Assembly (NCBI GenBank): GCA_001430745.1
Contig: KQ482042.1
Span: forward strand, 1,657,925 to 1,668,736
Length of the DNA stretch: 10,812 bases
Source of the DNA: Auxenochlorella pyrenoidosa
Taxonomy: Eukaryota > Chlorophyta > Trebouxiophyceae > Chlorellales > Chlorellaceae
Reading direction: 5' to 3'
The notes below the pieces were generated by a model. It saw only the letters and a list, made by a program, of their open reading frames with translations, was not told the DNA's origin and ran no database searches. Every line of letters starts with the position of its first letter. Position 1 is the first letter of the stretch. This document shows, piece after piece, positions 1 through 6,564 of the stretch. The position numbers and the translations under genes are program-made.

Positions 1-189
1 GAATCAGATCTCCACATCGGGAGCGGCTTGCTGGCCAGCGAGGTCTGGCCAGCAGCCAGGGCAGGGTGCCTGCCTCCCGCACGGCTCGATCCTGGTGAGC
101 GCGCAGGTCGCATCGCCGGCCACAGCCCGAGCGGGCCCGGAGGGAGCGCAGCGCAGCGCGGGCAGCAGCCGGCAGGCGGCGGCCCTCAC
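1..189 (-). other. SSRP1 intron 4 (or intron plus start of exon 5)
   Basis: Sequence left of the SSRP1 exon-4 donor (GT at 189-188, minus strand). Family homologues continue with a short linker and then a stretch like D-x-L-x-E-I-x-F-H-I-P. On the minus strand, 18-1 in the expected phase reads D-V-E-I-stop-F, which resembles that stretch except for a TGA at 6-4. Either this is chance and the intron simply continues past the window edge (other introns here are 126-360 bases), or exon 5 carries an in-frame stop. The first is simpler. Confidence 0.5.
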
Positions 190-1426
190 CCCCCAGCGTG
201 TCGTCCAGCGGGAACTCGAGCATCACCTCCTCCCGCCCCTGCTGCGCCTGGCTGACGTCCGGCAGCGGCACCGCAAACGCCGCGCGCCCGCCTATCCGGA
301 ACACCAGGGAGGAGCCGTCCACCGCCAGCCTGCCCCAGTTGTGCCCGCTGCAGACGGGGGAGGGGGGGTGGGGGTGGGGGGCCGGGGGGTCGCGGTGGGC
401 GTCATCGGCAGGGGGTGCTGAGCACTGGGCTGAAGGCTGGGCGCGCGTTGCGAGATTGGGACAGGTGACGGCAGCTCGGGGGGGCGGCACTTCTCAACTG
501 ATGCCGCGCCCCGCCCCCCTCTCGCATCCCGGGCGGCCATCGCCTCTGCTGCCCCTGCTGATCGGCAATGCAGGGCACACAGCAGCGCACTTCCCCCCAA
601 TGCGGGTGCACCCTGGCAGCCAGGCGCCCCACCTGGTGGCCAGCGGGTCGTCTTTGATCTGCCTGCCGGTGAGGCTGCGCAGCGCCTCCACGTCCTTGTC
701 CCGGAAGCCCAGGAAGGAGAGGGGGGGGCCCTCGGACCGCTTCACGTGCAGCACGCTGCCACGGCTGGCCTTGGACCAGCTCATGCCCGCAATGTCTGCG
801 GGCAGGCAGGCAGGCAGGCAGGTGGGCATGGGCAGCGCGCTGATGGATGCCTGTCAATCGACAAGGCAGCAACCGCACAAGCGCAGCCGCCTTTGTCGCG
901 CAACCTTGAAAGTGCACACGCCGGCAGCAGCAGAAGAGGGCGGTGGGATGCGGAGAGGGGCAGCATGTTGGGTGGCACGTCGGTCATCGGCGGTTGTGGC
1001 AAAGCGTGCGGCAGGAAGTTCAAGCTGCGGGAGCCCAGGTGCCACGGCTGATACTGTGGTGAGTATATAAAAGGCTGCTCATGATGATCTGAAACAGACA
1101 AAAGCGCCGCGCCCGTCATCCTGCAACCCTGCTCCCCTGCCCTGTGCACTCCCACCATCTGCAGGCACCTCCACTGTCCGCCCGCCACCCGAGCGCTTCC
1201 AGACTAGCCCGGTTGTGGATGCTTTGAGACTTCCCTGGGCCTGAAAGACAGAGCAGATCAGAGGGCAGCAGACGTCTGGTGCAGATGCATGGAGCAGCCA
1301 ACAGGCATCATTGAGGTCGGTGGCGGCAGCAGTGGCGGCAGGGCAGAACGGCCTTGGGCTGCTCACCGCTCCGCTGCGGCTGCCCAGGAGGATGTTGCCA
1401 AACAGCTGCTCGCCGGCCGCCGCCAT
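190..1426 (-). CDS. SSRP1: FACT complex subunit SSRP1/POB3, N-terminal part (3' end off left edge)
   Basis: SSRP1 pairs with SPT16 to form FACT, the nuclear chaperone that removes and restores H2A-H2B during transcription and replication. Exons on the minus strand are 1426-1367, 1240-1156, 795-633 and 347-190. All three introns are GT-AG and phases match at each junction (0, 1, 2). The 155 codons begin MAAAGEQLFGNILLGSRSGA, the counterpart of the plant SSRP1 start (LFNNISLGGRGG). They continue with GLVWKRSGGGRTVEV (around residues 31-45), the family signature SFLGFRDKDVEALRSL, SGHNWGRLAVDGSSLVFRIG, and finally LPDVSQAQ with EVMLEFPLDD. This covers the N-terminal PH-like dimerisation module and the start of the SSRP domain. 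The ATG at 1426 fits the family start. The fourth exon ends in phase 1 at a GTGAGG donor. The middle PH domain and HMG box, if present, lie beyond the window. The gene is divergent from the OGFOD1 homologue. Family recognition is from remembered homologues, not a search. Confidence 0.9.
356..389. repeat. G-run tract in SSRP1 intron 3
   Basis: The plus strand carries consecutive runs of five to seven G separated by single T, A or CC, so the SSRP1 transcript reads it as a C-rich tract just upstream of the exon-4 acceptor at 348. It therefore doubles as the polypyrimidine tract. As DNA, the plus strand could form a G-quadruplex. Confidence 0.6.
801..822. repeat. GGCA tetranucleotide microsatellite at the SSRP1 exon-3 acceptor
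   Basis: Five tandem GGCA units and a partial one lie immediately upstream (transcript sense) of the SSRP1 exon-3 acceptor. On the transcript this is a CCTG-type tract followed by CCCGCAG and the exon at 795. Repeat length therefore sets the length of the acceptor's pyrimidine tract. Confidence 0.8.
1064..1073 (+). promoter_or_regulatory. TATA-like sequence inside SSRP1 intron 2
   Basis: TATATAAAAG on the plus strand is a near-ideal TATA box in otherwise very GC-rich DNA. It lies in the second SSRP1 intron and points rightward, so a transcript from it would run antisense to SSRP1 exons 2 and 1 and towards the OGFOD1 homologue. There is no other evidence that it works as a promoter. Confidence 0.25.
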
Positions 1427-1802
1427 AGCGGCACGCCTCCTGCCCGCTGGGCCTCTCCCAAACTTGAAAGCAGGCGGTGATCAGGTGCTGGGGGACTGGG
1501 AGGATCCTGGTGACGTTCCTGGTGTTTCGACGGCGATGGATGGACGATGCACGCGCCTTGGATGGCCGCTGGGCGCTGCCTAGCACTCGGCAATTGCGGC
1601 CAAGCCCAGCAGGCGGGTCACGGGCCCGTTGTCTTGTTCCCAGCTCGACTATCGAAGCACAACATCGCATTCTGGGCGGTCTGACGGGTTATTGGACACC
1701 TTTGAAGAAGCGAGACGCTATGGGTATGCGTGTCCTCACGGCGGCGCAAGCTGCAGGGGCCATGTGGAGCTGTCGTCTTGTTCTGCGGAGCAGTTTGAAG
1801 GC
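1427..1802. promoter_or_regulatory. Shared upstream region between divergent SSRP1 and OGFOD1 homologue
   Basis: Only about 380 bases separate the SSRP1 ATG (1426, minus) from the earliest plausible in-frame ATG of the OGFOD1 homologue (1803, plus). Promoters and 5' untranslated leaders for both must overlap here. An ATTGG at 1691-1695 reads as a CCAAT motif towards SSRP1. I see no clear TATA box in this interval. Further ATGs at 1720 and 1726 are in a different frame from the downstream hydroxylase exon. Confidence 0.5.
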
Positions 1803-4800
1803 ATGCATGAGCGCCGCTGGGTGCGAGGCCCCTCCAGCACGCTCTGGCAGGCCACCGCGACGTGCCGCCGGCGCCAGCGCCACGCACCGACTGCCGCCTC
1901 GCTGCTCTGCCGCCCTGCAGCTATCGAAGGGGTGTTCCGCCCTGGACTTTTGGAGACTGGAAGGGAGCTGAAGGCAGCCTATGACTCAAACGCCCCCTAT
2001 CCCCACTGCGTCATCAAAGACATTTGCAATCCCGACCTCCTGCGCAAGGTGGGCGCTGCACAACAGCTCGGGTTCGCAGTGAGCGTTGGAGCAGCGCAGC
2101 CCGCACTGCTGCTTTGGGCACTGCACACTCGGGATGCCCGGCTGCGCCGCACGTCGCCGGTGCTTCCTGCCAAGCCAGCTGCCGCCTGCCCTGCGCTTTT
2201 TGGCACAGGTGCGGGACGAGATCATCGAGAATGTGGAGGCCACCTACAAGGAAACCGACCTCTTCAAGATGTTCCAGACTGGAGACGTGAGCAGGCAGCT
2301 GGAGCACTGCCCTGCATTACACATGCTCGCCCGCCAGCCGGCAGAGCGACACACCAGACCGTCAGGGAGCGCAGCCTGCAGGCTGTCCTGCCTCTGCTGT
2401 CTGCTGTGTGTTCTTGCAAGCTGGTGCCTGACTCACCGTCGACTCCTGCATTGCCGCGCGATGCCGCTGCAGCTGGCCAACCTGGACAGGCTGGATGCAG
2501 AGCAGGGTGAGCGGGGGTGGCCTGGCTCTGCACAGCGGCACGCATGGCCGGCCCGACAGTCATCCACTGGCCGCTGAGCATGCGCCTGCGCCGCCTAGGC
2601 TTTGCCAGGGGTGCAGCCACGACGCAATGCCTGCCTGGCCTGCTGTGCTGCCGCACCCGCCCTGCGTGCAGCCGCCAAGCTGCCCACCGTGCGCCGGCTG
2701 CGTGACGCCATCTACTCGCCAGAGTTCCGGGACTTCATCTCCAGCATCACAGGCCAGCCCCATAGCCGCGCTGGCCCTGCCCTCATCAGAGGCGCCGTCC
2801 TTGTGCAGCATTTCCGCATATTTGGGTGCTTGCAAGCTGCGCACACCCGCAAGCCCGCCGCGTCCTGCAAGCCACTCGAAATTGGCCGTCCTTCTGCCAT
2901 GCCCGCCGGCTCCGATGCCTTCGCTGCACCTGCTGCGCTGAGAGCCATGCTGCCATGCCTGCTTCACTTTCGCTCTGCTGCGGCTTGATCGCTACAGGCT
3001 GCGGCGACCTGTCCGACCAGACAGACTGCGCATGCAACGTGCACGCCGCTGGCGGCCACCTGCTGTGCCACGACGACGTGATTGGCAACCGCCGCGTGTC
3101 GTACATCATCTACCTCACCGGTGGGGCGGCTGCAGCACACTGGAGGTGCCAGTTGCTTGCTACCAGTCATGCGTTTGTTGTGCTTGCATGTTAAATGAGC
3201 AAGTCCAGACTGATGTGCTTGGCCCGGGAGCTCCGCCTGCTTGCGTGTTCCGCTGCATGTGCATCGGCTGGCCAGCAGGGGACATGCCGCAGCGGAGCAC
3301 CTGCATCACCCATCACCCCCACCCGTGCCCTGCAGACCCGGACCAGCCCTGGACAGCAGAGGACGGCGGCGCGCTGGAGCTGTACCCGCAGGGCAAGGGT
3401 GAGCACCCGGCAGACGTCTGCTGGCAGGCATGTTGGCTTCCTGCCTGCCCGGCTCAAGATGCGAGCTGGTGCGCGGGGGGTCGCTGCTGGACGGGCGCTG
3501 CGCGCGTGGGCAGCCCTGGCGCCAGAGCGCAGCCCCGCTCTGCCGATGGCGCGTCGCTCGCGTCCCTCCCGGTCCACAGGCACCCCCAACGAGCCGGGCG
3601 TGGTCCCCACCGCCACGGCGCTGCCGCTGTGGAACACCATGGCCTTCTTCAGGGTGCAGCCGGGCCGCTCCTTCCACTCCATCCAGGTGGGGGGGCCTCC
3701 CCGCCCAGCCAGCCTGCGGCGCACTGGCGCCTCTCCCACGCCAGCTGTGCCGCTCGGACCCGGATTGTTTGCCCACCCCCGCTCCGCCACCGCATGCCGG
3801 CCCCCACCCCTTCCCAACCCCACCCTTGCAGGAGGTGTTTGCCCAGGATCGGCCGCGCATGAGCATCCAGGGGTGGTTCCACTCGGACGTGCCGCCCGAC
3901 GGCGCGGAGCTGGCCACGCGCAGCCAGCTGCAGCTGCGGGCGGGGGCGGACACCCTGGCCCACTTCCAGCCCTTCTCCGGTGGGACGCAAGGGGGGGGAG
4001 GGGGAGGGGGGGCCTGTGGCAGAGAGGGCTCCCAGGTTTGGCTGTGTTGTGCACGCACCCAGCAGCAGTGGCGCCATTTGCCTGGGTCAATTCTTGCCTA
4101 GGGAGCGGACGGTCCCTGGGCACAATTTGAATCAGACTCCCCCTGCGCCGGGCTGCTGGGCGGCCTGCCTGACGCCGCGGCAATGTGCATGCGGGTGCTG
4201 GGCTGCTGCAGCAAGCCCACCACTGCTGTGCCGCTCACCGCGCTGCTGCTCCCGCCGCTCCCGTGGCACCGCTGCAGGCGGCAGCGCTGCGGGCGAGCTG
4301 GGCGCCGAGGAGCTGGCGGCGCTGGGAAAGTACGTCAACCCCAGCTATCTGCAGGCAAGCCTTTGGCAAGGCATGGGAGCAACGGGGGTTGGGGTGGGGT
4401 GGGGTGGGGTGGGGGCCTGATGGCTCGTGGCAGACGGCAGGGGCGCTCAGCACCAAGCAAGCTGTGCAGGGTGGTTGCCCTTTGCTGCCTGCCCTTTCCT
4501 GCCGCTCCCTCTCCTCTGGTGCGGCGCTGCCTGCGCTCCTGGCACGCACTCCCTGACCTCGAAATCGTGCGCCCCTTCGCCTGCCTTGTCTGCAGGAGGG
4601 CAACTGGGACAAGGTGCTGGCCAAGTTCAAGGAGGACGGCTCGGTGCAGCTGCACAACTTCCTGAAGAAGGAGTGGGCGGAGCAGGTGGCGCAGGTGCGC
4701 GGGGGGCTTGGGCTTGCACAGCCGAGCCTGGCCGTTGACTGCAGGGTGCTGTCCCCCGCCAGCTGGTTGGCTCCTCCCCTGCGGAGAGGGTTCGACTGCC

Positions 4801-6176
4801 GCCAATGCACAGGTGTCCACACGGGCTTTGGGGGCACCCCATCACTGCGGCTGGAACCCCCCCTCCCCCGCCCTCGTCCAGGCCGTGGCAGCGGCAGATG
4901 CCGAGGACAAGCTGGGCCGGGGGCAAATCCCCGCCTATGATGCCGGCATGCACGGCGGTTGGCAGGCGGTGGGGCCCTGCCATAAGCAGCGCTTCCTGCG
5001 CTACGCGCCGGGCGAGGCAGACGGTGCACAGGATGGCCAGGCGGGGGCTGCGGCGGCCAAGGCGGGCGCGCTGCTGGCGCAGATCCGGCACGAGCTCTTC
5101 TGCAGCGCAGCCTTTGCGCGCCTCGTGGCCAAGGTGTGTTGGGTGGGAGGCACTCCCACGGCAGTGAGCCTGGCTATGACGCGCCGGAGTGAGCGCACAG
5201 GGGTGCCGCTCTCTCTGCCCTTGTGCTCGTCCCCTGCGCTGCTGGTCTCAGGCCGCCCGCTGCCCCCGCCCCCCTGAGGGTGCGCCCCGCTGCAGCTGAC
5301 CACCATCGGGCTGGTGGGCCAGCAGTCGGAGGTGCGGCGCTTCCGGCCCGGCCTGGACTACACGGTGGCGCACTATGGCATCCTCACCAAGGACCCGCAG
5401 CTGGATGCAGGCGGGTGGGGGGTGGGGGGAGGGGTTGAGGTTTGGGGTGGGGCGGATTTAGGCGGGGGGGGCCGCTGGCGGGCCTGGGCAGCGCAGCGCA
5501 GGGGTGCGGCAGCTGGCGAGCGCCGGCGGTTTTGCCTGAAAGAGAGCTGGTGGGCCTGCGCAGGCGCATGAGCCGCATTGCTCACCCGCCCACCGCCACT
5601 GGCTACCCGCCGCCCTGGCTGCCCGCCTGCCCGCAGTGCTGTGCTTTGTGTGCGAGGGCGAGGCGGGGGACCGCGAGGTGTGGGGGAGCGGCGAGGTGGG
5701 CGGGTTTGAGGCCTACCTGCTGGCCGACGACGACAACGAGGCGGCAGAGGTGTACAAGGCGGTGAGGGGGGGCGGGGACCCGGGTGGTCTGGCTGGGCAG
5801 GCCTGTGGATTGGCTGCACGCGTACGCAAGCACTGATGATGGGCTAGGGAGCCTGCTGCTGCTGCGGCTGCCCAGCTGCAGGCGCCGCTTGCGCCTGGTG
5901 TGTCCTGCTGCCTGGCAAGGTTCTGCAGGGCTACCCAGCCCTGCCGAGCTGGACTGCCCTATGCCTCCCGGTCGGCAGGCGCAGGACGACGAGAGCGGCG
6001 TGCTCAACGTGTCGCCGGCTGCCAACACCCTCAACCTGGTGCTGCGCGACGAGGGGCTCATGCGCTTTGTCAAGTACCTGTCGGCGGCGGCGCCCAGCTC
6101 CCGCTTCGACATCGCCCTGACGTACCAGCCAGAGCCCGACAGCGAAGACGAGGAGGGCGGGGAAGAGCAGGAGTGA
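1803..6176 (+). CDS. OGFOD1: Prolyl 3-hydroxylase, OGFOD1/Tpa1/Ofd1 family (Fe(II)/2-oxoglutarate dioxygenase)
   Basis: Known family members hydroxylate a conserved proline of ribosomal protein uS12 and affect translation. Exons: 1803-2048, 2209-2286, 2473-2506, 2672-2752, 2998-3120, 3336-3398, 3580-3686, 3832-3979, 4278-4354, 4596-4694, 4882-5133, 5296-5410, 5637-5761, 5979-6176. Joined they give about 581 residues (human protein 542), with every phase matching. The catalytic domain is intact: HxD in LLCHDD (His codon 3069-3071, Asp 3075-3077), distal His in SFHSIQ (3675-3677), and the 2-oxoglutarate arginine region RPRMSIQGWFH in the next exon. LWNTMAFFRV and GGALELY match the family core. 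From about 4330, YVNPSYL opens the linker to the second, non-catalytic double-stranded beta-helix (LDYTVAHYGIL, LDAVLCFVCEGE, LRDEGLMRFVKYL). The tail is acidic, SEDEEGGEEQE. Introns after 2752, 4354 and 5410 use GC donors. The start is uncertain: recognisable homology begins near 1960, and a first exon could instead splice to an acceptor ending at 1920. Confidence 0.92.
2753..2997 (+). other. GC-AG intron in the OGFOD1 homologue (after exon 4)
   Basis: The exon ends ATC ACA G and is followed by GCCAGC. Joining to the acceptor ending at 2997 restores ITGCGDL, as expected for the family. No GT lies close enough to replace the donor without frame loss. The intron sequence after GC is a poor fit to the usual GCAAGT extension, so this is the weakest of the four GC donors by consensus. 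Confidence 0.7.
3991..4012 (+). repeat. Polypurine G-run tract in intron 8 of the OGFOD1 homologue
   Basis: Runs of eight, five and seven G separated by single A lie about ten bases inside a GT-AG intron (3980-4277). The sense transcript carries the G-rich strand and could form an RNA G-quadruplex near the donor. Confidence 0.65.
4355..4595 (+). other. GC-AG intron in the OGFOD1 homologue (after exon 9) with G-run repeats
   Basis: The exon ends in CTG CAG and the intron begins GCAAGC, a good GC-type donor. The acceptor is TGTCTGCAG ending at 4595. Joining YVNPSYLQ to EGNWDKVL keeps phase 0. Bases 4384-4415 contain six runs of four or five G separated by T or TT, within 30 bases of the donor on the transcribed sense strand. 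Confidence 0.8.
5411..5636 (+). other. GC-AG intron in the OGFOD1 homologue (after exon 12) with dense G runs
   Basis: The exon ends GAT GCA G and is followed by GCGGGT. Joining to TG CTG TGC after the CCGCAG acceptor (ends 5636) gives LDAVLCFVC, which matches the family. A GT donor at 5446-5447 also keeps phase 1 but would insert about 12 glycine-rich residues, so it is a possible but less likely alternative. Bases 5413-5472 hold at least six runs of four or more G. Confidence 0.65.
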
Positions 6177-6564
6177 AAGGCGGGGCATGACGCCGCCAGC
6201 TACACGCCAATGCATGCCCTGCGTGCCAACACGTTTTCGAGCCGCCGTGCCGGCCAGCACTTGATGCGCGATGCTTGATACTTGACCTACTGTTTCGTCC
6301 TCCTCTCTACTTTGGACCCTGAGCTGAATCATCCATGCATGAGCCACCCATCCTGCTCTCCCTGGACGCGCTTGTTCCGCCCGCCTGGCGGCCACGCTGC
6401 AGCGTGCGGTCGGCGCCCGACACTCTGGTGTGCAAGCAGCCCTGCGTGGCTTCCCAACACTGCCTAGGTTACTCTGTCAAGCAAGGATCGCTCGGTGGGG
6501 GTTGTCCCCAAGCGCAGCTGCTGCCAGGCGCTGCCTCTCCAACTTGCGGCGCGGCCTAGCAGCA
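6177..6564 (+). other. Intergenic: 3' end of OGFOD1 homologue and upstream region of GT-like gene
   Basis: These 388 bases follow the TGA at 6174-6176 and precede the ATG at 6565. They must hold one transcript's 3' untranslated region and the next gene's promoter and leader. I see no TGTAA polyadenylation signal of the kind common in volvocine algae, no convincing TATA box and no additional gene. Base composition is somewhat less GC-extreme around 6230-6330 than in the flanking exons. Confidence 0.5.

Noticed and set aside
198..1070. 290-codon open frame on the plus strand
   Set aside because: It lies opposite the SSRP1 exons and introns. Its product is low-complexity and unlike any family I know. 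SSRP1 exons join with correct phases on the other strand.
3191..4183. 330-codon open frame on the minus strand
   Set aside because: It is a GC-driven shadow of OGFOD1 exons 6-8 and their introns, rich in Arg, Pro and Gly, and includes intron sequence with no conserved motif.
4384..4415. Interstitial telomere-like repeat (TGGGG units)
   Set aside because: Green-plant telomeres are TTTAGGG or TTTTAGGG. This is a short G-run array wholly inside an intron.
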